Source: Podospora bellae-mahoneyi (Eukaryota; Ascomycota; Sordariomycetes; Sordariales; Podosporaceae). From it: a stretch of DNA of 64,000 bases. The stretch spans positions 255,501-319,500 of the forward strand of contig NC_085882.1 in NCBI RefSeq assembly GCF_035222275.1. Reading direction: 5' to 3'. Position 1 is the stretch's first letter. Every line of letters begins with the position of its first letter. The notes under the pieces were generated by a model that saw only the letters and a program-made list of their open reading frames with translations, searched no databases and was not told the DNA's origin. Shown in pieces: positions 1-11,478 of this stretch. The translations under genes were made by a program, and so were the position numbers.

Positions 1-167
1 TCCAAACCATCATCGTTCTCGCTGGTGGTGCTGCTGTTCCCATTATCAAATTTCTTCTCTCCTGTCGGCGGCGGTGGTGGTGGTGGTGGCGGCGGTGGTG
101 GTGGTGTTGACGACGGCAATGGTGGTGACTCCAGCGCAGGCTTCATCATCAACTCATCCCGAGACAT
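1..167 (-). CDS. N-terminal fragment of a proline-rich protein running off the left edge
   Basis: A minus-strand frame opens at the ATG at 167-165, in the good context ACCATG, and stays open to the window edge (55 codons). The N-terminus begins MSRDELMMKPALESPPLP and runs into about 13 consecutive prolines, followed by a polar stretch rich in Asn, Ser, Thr and Asp. The proline run is encoded by a GGT/GGC-type trinucleotide tract at about 65-110. No domain is visible in this fragment, so the product cannot be named. It could be the low-complexity N-terminus of a longer regulatory or membrane protein. Confidence 0.5.
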   Translation of the reverse strand, partial: MSRDELMMKPALESPPLPSSTPPPPPPPPPPPPPTGEKKFDNGNSSTTSENDDGL

Positions 168-746
168 GGTTGTCTCACCTCAGATATGCAGGTCATCATA
201 GGAAGTGAAGAACATGAATTTCACCGGTTTTTGTTCTGGGTCATGCTCCTTACCCATTGACCGACCTGCTGTTGTGTTTGCGGTCGGGACGGTTCCGAAA
301 ACGGCGGGCGGGCTTGGCGCGTCACTACTGCAGGGAGAACTGGCGTGAAGGCGGGTAATGACATCGTCAACCGGCCTGTTGCGTTCCCGCATATCGTCAT
401 CCGGTTGGGTCGGTACTTGCGGCATCAGAGCTGGACAAGCCTGTGTAAAGCGGGCAACCACGATATAAACACCAAGCATTGACCAACATCACGTTCCTAC
501 CAGCACGAAAAATAAAGCATGTCAAACATGTCACGGCACATGGTCGGGTCATTCTTGCTGCTCTAGCTTGGCTTCAATGACGCCATTTCTCCGTCAAGTT
601 TCGCTCTTTGGATTTACACTGCGTGGGCCAGTGTTCACAGAGGGTTGGGGTTGGTGGGTGTAAGTAAACAACTAGGATTATTATTGATGTCTGCTGCCGA
701 CCAACAACTCTATCAAACACCCAAACCCGATTCCATCATGACTTGT
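168..746. other. Intergenic, upstream of the edge gene and downstream of the hydrolase
   Basis: Open frames here are short and lack domain or composition support. The region probably holds the promoter and 5' leader of the edge gene and the 3' end of the hydrolase transcript. I see no repeat or RNA gene. Confidence 0.5.
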
Positions 747-2063
747 TCAGCTAATCACCGAGCACAAATTTCCCCAAGAGCCTCCAAGTGCCGAGGCGCT
801 GCGAACCGAGTTTGCCAGCTTGACACCAATCCTGTGCAGCATCCAGGCATGGCCTGTGCTTCCCAGAACATTGCTCTTGCATGAGCTAGCATCGGGAAAT
901 ACCTTGCTGCAGACGCCCCGTAATCTCTCCTTGCACTCACGCCCATCGGCGCACGCAATTCTGTCGTATTCTCCAGCGACGATGCATGCCTGGCCCTTGA
1001 AGCTGAAGGCTGAACCGAGCCATTCGCTCGAAAGGTAAGATCCGCTCCAGCAGGCTTCGCCGCCAGTAATGGTATCTTGACTGAGAAAGTCCAGTACAGC
1101 CAAGTCGTCATCGTAGATGCCCCCGTACAGAATGTTCCTTCGGTCAAGGAAAGAAGTCACTGCCCCAGTAAAGTAGCCTAGCGGCTGGTCCTGGTATTTC
1201 GGATCTGTAGAGTGTGCTGGCGCAAGCATCCATTCACTCGGGCGAGGCGTCATCTTTGAGCCCGTGGGGAGTCCGGTTCCAACAAATGCATCGACGTCAT
1301 TGGGAAAATCCTCGATGAGATAACTGCCGAGCTGGGCACCAAAGCCATGTCCAACATATGTTACGTTCTTGAAGGCCATCCAGAGGCCATGCTGGTTTGT
1401 GCGCAGTCGGACGGCGAGCTCATGCAAGACCTCGACGTGGAACGGGGGTTGGAGTACCTGCCAAGGGTCTGTCGACATCTTGGTCAGTAAAACAACGCGG
1501 AATAAGAGCATAACAAAAAGGAGGATGTCATAGGTACCGGGATATGTCGGGCCATGGCTGTCTCCATGACCCCAAAGGTCAATGGCTAGGGTGTAGGAAC
1601 CACCAAGACCAGACGCCAGGGCATCTGCCAAACTGTACTCTAGTATACCGAGCCCATGCCACATAGATTTGTCGTATGTCGCGTCGTGGACCATTAGATG
1701 AATCCGACGATCTTGCGCAGCGACTGGCCTTTCTGGTCGGCAAAGGATGCCGTGGATGGTAACGTTCCTCTCCACAATGAGTTTCGTGGTATTCTCATCA
1801 GGATCCTCGTACATCTGAGGGTCAAGGCAAGAGGAGAAGAATTTGGTCACGTCTTTTGGAGAATTGAAGTCGACATTTCTCCTTGTTCGTGGGAAGTCGA
1901 CGTTGTCAGCTGAGATGTTTCCGAGTGGTATCTGAACATAACGGCAATTGGGCGCGAGAACGGGCGGGACTCTTGAGGTGGTTTTCCTGAGCTCAGTGTT
2001 CCTGGCTGTGCTTGGGAGAGCGAAGAATAGGGCCCCGAAAAGCAGCGCGATGCGGCAGGTCAT
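747..2063 (-). CDS. Secreted alpha/beta hydrolase-fold protein, nucleophile Ser replaced by Gly
   Basis: Model of two exons, 2063-1538 and 1468-747 (415 aa). The 69-nt intron 1469-1537 has donor GTACCT, branch ACTGAC and acceptor ACAG; it is a multiple of three, so the frame also reads through it. The start at 2063 is preferred because it gives a clean signal peptide (MTCRIALLFGALFFALPSTA); an in-frame ATG 15 codons upstream would bury it. Alpha/beta hydrolase features follow in order: the strand and loop around IDLWGHGDS (161-169), the nucleophile elbow YVGHGFGAQ (214-221), a late Asp in GEYDRI and a C-terminal His in STGHAW. The elbow reads G-H-G-F-G, so Gly217 occupies the position of the catalytic Ser of GxSxG. 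Asp and His appear retained. It may be a catalytically dead or altered hydrolase; six or more cysteines in the C-terminal third fit a secreted protein. Confidence 0.8.
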   Translation of the reverse strand: MTCRIALLFGALFFALPSTARNTELRKTTSRVPPVLAPNCRYVQIPLGNISADNVDFPRTRRNVDFNSPKDVTKFFSSCLDPQMYEDPDENTTKLIVERNVTIHGILCRPERPVAAQDRRIHLMVHDATYDKSMWHGLGILEYSLADALASGLGGSYTLAIDLWGHGDSHGPTYPGTYDILLFVMLLFRVVLLTKMSTDPWQVLQPPFHVEVLHELAVRLRTNQHGLWMAFKNVTYVGHGFGAQLGSYLIEDFPNDVDAFVGTGLPTGSKMTPRPSEWMLAPAHSTDPKYQDQPLGYFTGAVTSFLDRRNILYGGIYDDDLAVLDFLSQDTITGGEACWSGSYLSSEWLGSAFSFKGQACIVAGEYDRIACADGRECKERLRGVCSKVFPDASSCKSNVLGSTGHAWMLHRIGVKLANSVRSASALGGSWGNLCSVIS

Positions 2064-2549
2064 GATGGGGGTGAGCGGAGGAGGAGTGAAGAAGCGGTGC
2101 TGTAACAATACTTTTCAGAAGGGCAGTGGGAAGATGGTCGACCAAAAATGTGAGTTGCGTCGAAGTGGAAGATGGGGAGAGAGTGAAGAGTCGAGGAGAA
2201 TAGAGAGAAACGATGGATAATGCTGTTATTCAAGCGTGGTGGGCGACCACTTCTTTTCGCAGGAAGGTGCCGACAAGATGACGGGATGCCAATCGAACGA
2301 TGGCTCGTCACTTTGAAGGGACTCCTTCCCATCCAAAGCCAGAGGGTCCTTCTGAACAGGCCACTCAGTGAAGTTTCACCAGGCAGTGGCCGGAAGGTCG
2401 GTATTCACCGGTTCCGACTTATCGGCACTCTCCCGTCGTGGATCGGAAGGTACCACCAGTTGGACAAGTCAACTGGCAGTGGCAAGCATAAAAGGCAAAG
2501 TTGTGTTGATGCTCATTGTTACTTTATACACAACATAAGTCCCAATCAC
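2064..2549. other. Intergenic between two tandem minus-strand genes
   Basis: Probable promoter and 5' leader of the hydrolase gene. Open frames here are antisense or low-complexity; I see nothing else. Confidence 0.5.
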
Positions 2550-4090
2550 TTAAACAGACCCCCTATTCCCCTCCAACACCCCCAACCTCTCATCCACCTC
2601 CCAACTCCCCCTCCGATCCTCACTATACTCACCTGCCTCCTCATAACCCCTTCCCACCCCCAACCCCGACAACCTCGCCCCGTTTCCCACCCCCGTCCCC
2701 AGACCCGTACCCAAACCCAGACTCACAGGCGAAACCACCTCCTCCCCACCAACTTGAATCTCTTCCATCAACCGTCCCGGCGGCAGCGGAAACCCTCCCA
2801 ACAACCCCTGACTATTGACGCTCCCCGTACTATTGGACGCTGTAGCAGGAGAAATGTATATACTGGGATGCACAGGCTTCATCCCCTTCACATCCCTTCC
2901 TGAGCTTCCCATTGACGACCCCGTCGGTGGTCTCAGCTGCGTAGGCGGTCGGAAGCTTCTCCCTCCACTGCTCACAGTAACTGTTGGGTATGTAAATCCC
3001 GATATTTGAGAGGATATATCCGAGACCATGTCTGGTTGTCCGCGCGCTCTTGCCTGGCTGCCTGAGTGGGAAGAGAAGGAGGGGAGGCTGATGGAAGGAG
3101 GGTGATTAGGGAGGTGAGGGTGTGATTCAGCCCGGACTTGGGACAGCCAGCGAGAGATTGTGGGGCGCGGTTTGGATACCTCGGGGAGGGCGTTGGTGGT
3201 CTCAGGTGGGAGAGGAGCGGAGAGTAGTTGGCTGTAAGGATGGTGGTGGTGGTTCTGTGGGGGAAGGTCGGGCTTGGAAAGAGAGTGGGCTGAGGCCCCG
3301 GGGTGCTGTTGATGGCGGCGGAAGCGAAGGAAGAGAAAAACAGCGCTGAGGAGGAGGATGGCAAGGCCTAAAGAGATGTTAGCGATCGATACCAGCGAAA
3401 TGGGATAGGGATTTACGGACCAACCGAGCTAATGACGATTGCAGCTATCTGGCCAGCGTTGAGGGTGTGTGTCGGTGCAGCCGTCGGGATTGTGAGGTCA
3501 GGCGCGACGGGGGGTTCTAAATACTTAGAACAGGTACCCAAGCTCATCATCAGAGAAATGTACATACCAGGTGCATTTGTCCCTTGAGTTGTGTAAGAGG
3601 TGATGATGCTGGAAGAAGGGACGCCGTTGGTGCCCGTTTCAAAACCATCTACCACAATCTGAGTATTTGGGTTTTCTTGGGCTTGGGATGTCGTGGTTGG
3701 TATTTGTTTTATAGCTGACCTAGTGTTGGCTTCCTGAGGCAGCTTCGTTAACACAGCCGTTGGCGTATTTGTAGCTGCCGGGGCTGTGGAAGACCGCTTT
3801 TCGCTTGCTGTGGGCGATGTCTGTTTTCTGCCATTTCTCAGAGCATCTTGTTCCTGGTTTTTCAGGTCTTCTTTCCGGGTTCGTTCTCTCTCCTCTTCGA
3901 TTTTCTTCCTTTCCTCTTCGATTCTTTTCCTTCCCTCATCAGCCTTGTCCTCAGCCTTGTTTATGAAGAATCCAAACACGCCATTGTTTGACTGATCGGT
4001 TGCGTGGACACGGTTGGACCCCTGAGGTCGCCGGTTGTCATATCGGTTGTGTCCAGTGTCACCGTCATGTTTCCGTCTTGCCAGAGGCAT
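2550..4090 (-). CDS. Single-pass membrane protein with coiled-coil/Ser-Thr stalk and long cytoplasmic tail; 5' end unresolved
   Basis: Three 3' exons are well supported: 4090-3568, 3516-3421 and 3367-2550 (about 479 codons from the first usable ATG at 4090). Intron 3517-3567 (51 nt, GTATGT...TTTAG) is in frame. Intron 3368-3420 (53 nt, weaker donor GTCCGT) is required to keep the membrane helix in frame. Visible regions: a charged coiled-coil-like segment rich in EER/KK repeats, a Ser/Thr/Pro-rich stalk, one transmembrane helix (core IAAIVISSVGLAILLLSAV) followed by positively charged residues, then a roughly 240-residue Pro/Ser/His/Gly-rich tail. This is the fungal type I membrane layout with a stalk, helix and disordered tail. 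An extracellular cysteine-containing part probably lies upstream, to about 4740, in further exons I cannot place confidently. The true start is therefore unknown. No family is recognised. Confidence 0.6.
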
Positions 4091-5385
4091 GGCCGGTCAC
4101 CCTGATTCATAAAGGCTTGGATGTGCGTATCCTGGATCTGCAATATGAATAGGTGCCAAGTGTGTGTGTCTTGCTTGTCGTGGTCCCATCGAGTGACACC
4201 TGAGGTGGATGATCCAAAATTGGAACCAACATCCTCGACGGACAACCAACCCCTTATTAACAATAGCTCCCCTCACCGAGACTCCCTATACCTGACCTCT
4301 CAGCTCCCCACAAATTGTGCTTGTTTGCCGGCCCATTGGTCTCAACCTCGGGAGCCACACGGGCGACCAAAAGCGACCAGGCTCACCATGGCAGTGTCGA
4401 CATATAACTGCATCTTGCGAGGCAGCGATCGACCCAGTCGGCCCAATCAAACACCTAACAGACTGCAAAAATCTTGTAATTGATAATGGCACAGTCAGCA
4501 GAGAATGTGAAACTTGGGATAACACCCTCCAGGTACGGGGGCGAAGCTGCACACCTCAACCAGATGTCATAATTGGAATTGGCGCAAACAAATTCGAGCA
4601 TAAATCTCGGCAGTTTGAGGGAGAGGTTGCGATTGTAGTTGGGGGCCAATCTTCAGGCAGCATGATTACGGTACCATCAAACAATTGACAGGAGACATGG
4701 AGGCTCGGCTGGGTGTTGTAATGAGCGTCAGGTTGTTTAATCACAACCCCTAAGGAACGAAGAAATGCACTGGAATACCACCTCCGTCAAGGTGAGGTTG
4801 CTCTGGGCTCAGGTAGGTGAGGTTTGCTCCCCGCCGCTAGGCACTGCACCTGCGCGGGGCTGCTCCAGCTAGTTCGGGTACCACTCTGCCCCACTGCGCC
4901 GCTAGGTACCTTACTGCCACCGTCCGACTCCCCACTCCCGGCCCCGCAGCCCCCGGCACTGCTCCCATCTCAAATCTCAATGGAACCCCCGGCCCGTGGT
5001 CGGTCAACCCGGAAGTTGTCCTGGCCCAGTGCACAGTCCTGATGCTCGCTCCAGCCCAGCCCAGGATCCGGTCTCCAGCCTCGTCGCTGGTTTCCATTTT
5101 GTCCCTGCTCTGTCTCCAGGTCTGGAACTTGCGTCCGTGTCCCACCGGCGCGCACGGGTAAGTAATGGTCTTCTCTTCGGACGAGAAGAGCCTTTTGGTC
5201 TTTTCTGAGGATCACTGGCATTGAATGTTCTCGCTTTGCTAACTACCTCAAACATGCCCAGGTGATATGGTCGATGCGCGAGCGCAGGTCCGAATATAAC
5301 CCTAACCCCCAAATGTCGCGATCATGCCTCCCTCCCCCCTTTTCCGACTTTCGAGAGCTCAACACCACCCCGAACCCATCTCCCT
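4091..5385. other. Unresolved 5' exons of the membrane-protein gene, then GC-rich intergenic sequence
   Basis: Minus-strand frames between about 4740 and 4091 contain cysteine-bearing stretches that could be upstream exons of the preceding gene, but frames change and I cannot fix splice sites. The region 4800-5330 is GC-rich with overlapping frames on both strands and no credible gene. Confidence 0.35.
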
Positions 5386-6552
5386 TCAAAGACCAAAGAA
5401 TTTCATGTCATCTGCTCCCCTCATATTTACACTGTGCCCGACGCCTTGGGCGTACACGCCAATCAACTTTCCGTTGTCCCACGAATACGTGGTGTACCGG
5501 CTCTGGGGGGTGTTCGCCTGGGTGACATCTGGCTTCGCGGGATCCAGGCCGAATACACCTGCCCATTGCTTAATCGTCTCGTTGTAGTTGTTCGCGTGGA
5601 GAGTTGTGTCGGCAGAACCGTGGTAGATCTGCATCTTGGGTCGGGGTCCTTCATATCCTGGGTAGGCATCAAAGACCATCTTTGCCCAAACCTGCGGTGT
5701 CGAACGAACTTGGCCTTGAGCACAGGAGTTGTTCCAGGCGTTGGTGCCACCAGACTGGGAATAGAAGCAGCCAGCGGCAGTGCCGGAGTAGACGATGCCT
5801 GCAGCAAAAAGGTCGGGGTAGGTAGCAGCCATGACGTTCTGTTTTGGCCCATGATTAGCCAAGGACAAGTCAACTCAGGTGATAGGTAACTGACCGTCAT
5901 CATGCCACCGGAAGAGGTGCCGGTCACAAACACCTTGGTGGGGTCGCCGTTGTACTGCTGAAGCGTGTACTTGACCATGTTGGCGATGGCGTTGCTGTTA
6001 CCACCGCCGTCATGGGTAAGGGTGGCGCGTGAAGAAACTATGCTCTTGTTAGTAAAATGCGTCCATTTGAGATCACAAGTTTGAGTTCTGGACGATCCGA
6101 GTTTTCTTTTCTTTCTCGTTGGTTCTTTTCTCTTGGTTATCTTTCCCTTTTTTTTTCCTTTTTTTTTTTTCCTTTTTTCTTTTTTCTTGTTTCCTTTCTT
6201 CTTTTTTTTCTCCACTTTCGTCAACAGCTCAATCGAAAAAAAACCTACCATCCCAGCAAGTCCCCGAATAGGGTGATTCAGGGTAAATGACAATAAAGCC
6301 CTTCTGATCAGCGAGCTGTCTGTATGGGCTGCCACTGAAGTAAGCCTGAGCAGTACCAGTGCAGTAGTGAATGGCCACAATGATAGGAGGCTTCGCCGCG
6401 AGGTTTCTGGGGACATAAATGAACATCTTCGCATTTGAAGGATTGGACCCGAAGTTGTTGATGCGTGTGAGACTCTGGGCCATGACGCTGTCCGCCCCAA
6501 ACAGGGCGAAGCCGGCTGTGAGAGCAGCCGTCATCTGGCTGAAGAGCTTCAT
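5386..6552 (-). CDS. Secreted CE1-family acetylxylan / feruloyl esterase (PHB-depolymerase-like)
   Basis: Three exons, 6552-6249, 6037-5895 and 5838-5386, give a 299-residue protein, the usual length for a CE1 enzyme without a cellulose-binding module. A signal peptide covers about residues 1-25 (MKLFSQMTAALTAGFALFGA then ADSVMAQ). The catalytic triad is visible: Ser143 in GTSSGG, Asp226 in YHGSADTTL and His284 in GVGHSV. Flanking family motifs such as CWDVSSRA and GGGNSNAIANMV span the first splice junction and support it. The introns are 6038-6248 (211 nt, GTAGGT...TTACTAAC...CATAG) and 5839-5894 (56 nt, GTCAGT...AACAG). The enzyme should deacetylate xylan or release feruloyl groups from plant cell walls. 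A TATA-like TATATATA lies about 95 bp upstream of the ATG. No CBM1 is present. Confidence 0.9.
6094..6222. repeat. Long homopurine/homopyrimidine tract inside an esterase intron
   Basis: On the plus strand this is almost uninterrupted T/C (runs of 8-12 T broken by CC or C); on the transcribed strand it is A/G. It sits wholly inside the 211-nt first intron of the CE1 gene and explains why that intron is about four times longer than the other one. A lysine-rich open frame across it is an artefact of its composition. Confidence 0.8.
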
Positions 6553-9500
6553 GATGGCGATCGTTTCAGGCGGAAGTGTCTTTGTGCCTTGTTGTTGATG
6601 CTCTGGCTGGTGGAAAAGGGAGGAAGCATATACACCTTATATATACAGACTGTCCTACATGTACCTAACCCCGACTCTTCCCCGCGCTGATCATATTGCC
6701 TTGCACTTCCCTTCCCCCGCTACCACGTTACCGGGCGGTCCGTAGCGTTAAGCACGTTCATGTCTTTGCCGCCGACTTAAACGGAGAGGCCCGGGAATCC
6801 AATAGTTACGCACTTTTATATGATATTGATTTAACCGAGGTACCCCATCATGAGCTGTCCCCAGCTTTGTTTTCAGCGGCGACGACGTAAGCAGACGATG
6901 AGATCTCGGCAGCCCACCGGCAGTCCAAAACTAGACCTCGTCTCTTAGATTGTTCATCAAGACCAGATTCGGTCATTGCGTTGCTTCCCGGTGATGCTGC
7001 ATCATAGGGAAGGCTGTATGCTGGGCTCTGACATACCTGTTGATCTGCAATGAGTCAATACCTACCTAATGGGCTCCTTAATGAATATGACCAATTTGCC
7101 GGGCAAAGTTACGGAGTGACAGGGTGCTTCCATTCTTGGCTGCCCTGTTATATTATTGCGTCTCTAACTGCCAGGTACAACTCCCCAGGCTGTCAATTTT
7201 CCAACAAGAATGCAAGCAATTTCAAAACAGATATGAGTGATCTTCAACAAGCACTCCCTACTTATTAAGTCAGCCACCCATAATGAAATGCTAGGTAGGT
7301 ACCTAGGTACTGAGGTTGCTGCTCCAACTGAACATGAGTATCTACCATTGAGGCCAGCGGCTCCCGACCAGACATACAAATCTTATTACATGTTCGATTG
7401 CCGAGGATAATCCCGGAGGTTCGACAAGACTCTTGTATCACAATGGCTTGCATGCGGAGGGTCAGTAACGGGATGTGGGCATGTTGATGACAGCCTCTAG
7501 ATTGGTGTCCAATCTGGATGAATCAACAAGGGCATTCTCTCTCCGCAGACCACCGGGGATTTTTTTGATAATTTGCGGGATCAAACCTTTTGATGAAGGT
7601 ACATGTACGAAGTGACCTTTCAGCATTTAGGCGGATTACCCCCTGGCATGGTCGACTGTGGTGTTGAATTCCTTTAGGCCTCGTTGATTGGCCAGGTTGC
7701 TTAGATAACAGAAGCAAGTAAGGTAAGGTAGTTAGGGGCGCAAGGGGACACCCTCCTTATAAAATAGTTGGCACAGCAAAAGGAGGTTAACTTATATCAT
7801 ATTGTAAACCACGCCTCAAAAGTAAACCAATAGGCCTTTTAAACACCTTGAAAGGCCCATTAACTATCTTTAACGGCCTAATCATTACCTTCGAGGTATG
7901 ATCCATAATATGATATGGTTTACCTACCTTACCTTCGTGTGCCAATCATTTTGTGGGGAGGGTGGGAGGTGGGTGTTGATCGGGAGACCAAAACAGCTAC
8001 CGCCTGGTTATGGAACATCTTGTCGTGGAGGTCGTCTCTCTGAAGAACATAAGGTATCCGGCGATTGGCAACTGTGCACCCCGGTTAAAAGTTTCTTTGC
8101 TGCTGAGTAGCAGCTGCTGTCAAACCCGAGTCAATAGCCTTGCTGTGGAAATTGTGACCGCGAAAATGTCATCAAACGTAATCTCCACGCCTCTCGACCA
8201 TCTTGGAACCCTTTAAGTCGACAATTTGAATTTGAGGGAATCTCAAATTTGTTTAAAAGTCTACTGACTATCCGTCAAGGCAGGTTTTATTCCCAGTGGC
8301 ATTCTTCGTTCGTTTTAGCACCAATCAGTCGGCTACTGCGACCCATGTGGGGTCGCAAAAGTCATTTTCACTTGCTTCTGTGAATACCTCAAGGTAGTTC
8401 TGTGAGAGTTCTGTTGTCTTTTGTTGAAATTCACAGATCCAAAGTCTGAGCGCCAGGTTATGTGCCATGCTCCCACTGGCACTTCGCTATGAGGTGAGTC
8501 TACCTACCTACGTCAGTGTCCACATACCTAAATACATACCCATGAAATTTTATATCTGCCCATACACTTGACGGTTGAGAGAGAGTTTGAAGACTTTGAG
8601 ACGCTCATCAGTCGCGCTGAACCCCTTCAAGATGTTGACGATAAAAAGAGAGGACTTGGGTGCCTAATATAATAAACCTGCTTTAATTTTAAAATTAAAT
8701 CATGTTCAAATCTAGTGGCCGCTGAATTTTTGATGCAAGTATATATGTAAACGTTGGTCAACCAAAAGGCTGCTTTAGCGCCCGGCGGCACTGTCGGTCA
8801 AGAGAATGCGACCGCGGCTCGTGGCGGAAAAGTGCAGAACGCAAAGCTTGCCCATTGGTTGGAATGTCTCACCTGGCGGGATTTGGCGCGTAAAAACGCC
8901 TGTCTGCCCACCAATCACCAAACTCCAAGGTTAAACAATAGCAACAAGAGAAAACGCAACCCGTCGTCGAGTTTCCAAGTGTCGACGACAAACAAAACAC
9001 ATTGTCTGTTTCATGATCTCGTGAGCGCTGTGGCTTGAAGATTGTGGACCAATCGGCTGCGGGGAGACCAGACCCTGGCTGTGGCTAGTGCCCCTGGCTG
9101 TCTCATGTCGCAGAAAACGTCGGGCCAAAGCTGACGGTTGGTGGGGAAGTCCCCTTGAGGGAAACGCTACAATTTCAACCTGGAAGTTGGTCCTCGAGTT
9201 CAACAAACCGACCTCTTCCACTCGTGCGACTGACAACTATCAACAGGTCGACACAGACTGGAATTCGGTCGTTTTAATATTCATCGCACACCCGGTGGCC
9301 ATCCAATGTCGACTCGATATGGCACAGCTACTTGTCGCTTGCCCTACCCCAGACCTGGTCGGGGCCCGTGCGTGGCCCGATGGCGGGGCAATGTGGAACA
9401 GGCGGTGCCGCACACCCTGGGCCTGGCGTCTCGAATTCGCAGACCTCCTCGACCACCTCCGACAGACATGGTTCCATCCACGTCGATCCGACACGAATCG

Positions 9501-10115
9501 CACAGGCATCGCGCCCACCCCTTTCCCAAGAGAGCCTCAACATGGCACCATGTGCCAGCAGTGCCAGCAACTCGATATGCCTCTTCCTACCAAGCTGTAC
9601 ACACCTCCCTCCCCCTGATAATCTGCAAGCACCCGTCTTGCCATGTCTCTTTACAGTTTCTAGCTTTTGTCTGTACTCCGCATCTCTGTCGTTCTTTTAT
9701 AGTCATTCTCTTAGCTCAACAGCCCACAGCTCAGGTCATTCTGGAAGATCCTGGCGGATCTTGATCTACGTTGCATTTTGATACCCACTTGGGCCTTCTG
9801 TCGTTTCTGCTCCCCTGCTACCCATCGTTTAATCCCTTGGTCTCGCCCCTGCCTAGCCTCTGGCAGCTTTTCGCTTCTCCTTTTCCCTTCTGTTTCCTCA
9901 CCTACACTCTCTTTTGGTGATGATCTTTGGACTTGGTTAGGAACCATCCACTCTGACTTCCTTGCCTTGACTGGGCAGGTCCCGCTTTCTGTTCACCCAC
10001 TCTCTTTAACACTAATTGACAATTCTATCGACGAATACCCCGATCCGACTAGACGCCGGACAAACACACGCACGAAGCAATAATAATACTGGGAAGACCA
10101 ACACACAAACCGACA
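6553..10115. other. 3.5 kb gene desert
   Basis: No frame here shows domain-like composition or credible splice-linked exons. Palindromic short motifs of the TACCTAGGTA type recur, as is usual in sordariomycete intergenic DNA, and AT-rich patches occur near 8220-8260 and 8665-8705. TATA-like sequence at 6632-6650 likely belongs to the esterase promoter. The last few hundred bases, CT-rich, probably contain the promoter and leader of the next gene. Confidence 0.5.
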
Positions 10116-11161
10116 ATGATTTGGCAAAGGGCATTGGTGGCTTCGCTCCTGGCGATGGGGGCCCAGGCTGGAATTGGCGACATGGTGGCCGAGGGCATGA
10201 TGAGGGGGAGTCCATCCGTCGAGAGGAGGTTACAAGAAATCGCAAAGGCAAACATCCTGTCAAGAGGATACATGGAGATTAGGCAAGCACCGGGACTGTC
10301 AACGGGCATTGGCAGCAACACACCCGTGAATCCTGACGGGACCGTCGACATGGAGAGGTGGAATGAGGAAGTCAACCAAGCTTGCAGAGACTCGCTCGAA
10401 ACTCTCAACGTGGCCTCGAATCCATCAGGCGCCTGCATCTGTTACAACCTCCCCGTCCTCAACAACGTCACAGGCACCTTCGAAGCCGACCTGAGGCTTT
10501 TCCAAATTAGCCCACCAACTGGCGACTTTCAGGGCATTCCGCAGGAGCAGATCAACGTTGCACTGAGTTACAACGGTGCGTCGGTCGCCGAGAAGGAGGG
10601 AGGCGCTGCTCGACAAGGCCCAGAACCAGCCGAGGAAGGGAGGCTGCGGCTACTCCGGTCGTTCCTGTTTGTTGGTCGGATCAACAATGATGCGATGGGA
10701 GGGGAGGAGATTCCCATGTAAGCAAGCACCAAAGCTTTTGTCACCTTTGCGATGTGCCCGATGCTGACTCTGCCAAAAGGGCCCAACTGCAAGCTCTAGT
10801 CATGCCCATCGTCACGTTGTCCGCCGTCAACGCAGACGGCCAGACGGTGGCCACCAACGTGTCAGTGAACGAGGCCGCCTTCGTTTCTGGTGTCTTTTCG
10901 CAGGAGGTCGTCATGAGTACCTTTCGCCTAGCCGAACTTGCTGTGGAGGAAGAAGTTGCTCGTCTCAAGAACGGCACCACCGCTTTTGTTCTTCCCGGTG
11001 TGCAGCTGCTGATTTTCCCCATCGGTCTTATTATCACGAGCATTTGGCTGGTCATTGGTGTGGCTGCCTATGGCATGGGCACTTATGCGCGGTACAACTT
11101 CCGGGAGTCTCACAGAAGGATGGTGGCGAAGACACAGAAGGGGACCATGGCTCGTTTTTAA
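10116..11161 (+). CDS. Signal-peptide protein with C-terminal transmembrane helix, function unknown
   Basis: Two exons, 10116-10717 and 10780-11161, give 327 aa. The 62-nt intron has donor GTAAGC, a GCTGAC branch and acceptor AAAAG and restores one continuous frame. A signal peptide is visible (MIWQRALVASLLAMGAQA). The ectodomain has a short cysteine cluster (ACICYNLP) and several N-x-T/S sites (NNVTG, NVSVN, NGTTA). A hydrophobic helix begins near VLPGVQLLIFPIGLIITSIW, about residues 271-300, followed by a basic tail of about 25 residues. This is type I topology, probably plasma membrane or secretory pathway. I recognise it as a fungal uncharacterised membrane-protein type but cannot give a function. 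Confidence 0.8.
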
Positions 11162-11478
11162 GCCATCGTTTCCCACTCTCCTTGATACCAGCTGCTCGCT
11201 TACACCCCGGGGGCAGCACTTTGTCTTTTTCTGCCTGTGTTTTCTTCGTCTTTCGCCATCCTCACCTTGGTATTTATTACTGCCATATAATAGGACTGAA
11301 GATGCTCAGCCCAGACCGTATATTTTCTGTACATACATATCCTCATAGCGCTTGAGTTATGGTGACATTTGTTACCAGCTGAATATAGAATTATCCCAAA
11401 GCAGCAGAACCACGTCTCCTTACTAATGGTTATGCCCGCGAGCAACGTCTAGCTCTCTCCCCTTACTTTACTTCCAAC
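11162..11478. other. Intergenic between convergent genes
   Basis: Shared 3' flanking sequence of the preceding plus-strand gene and the minus-strand P450 gene. No feature is seen. Confidence 0.5.

Noticed and set aside
4837-5312. Overlapping frames on both strands in GC-rich DNA
   Set aside because: Several frames are open at once purely because of base composition; no start context, motif or splice sites.
5463-6500. Minus-strand 345-codon frame with a lysine-rich middle
   Set aside because: It reads through the 211-nt esterase intron and a homopurine tract; only its short DGGGNSNAIANMV part is real coding (exon 2).
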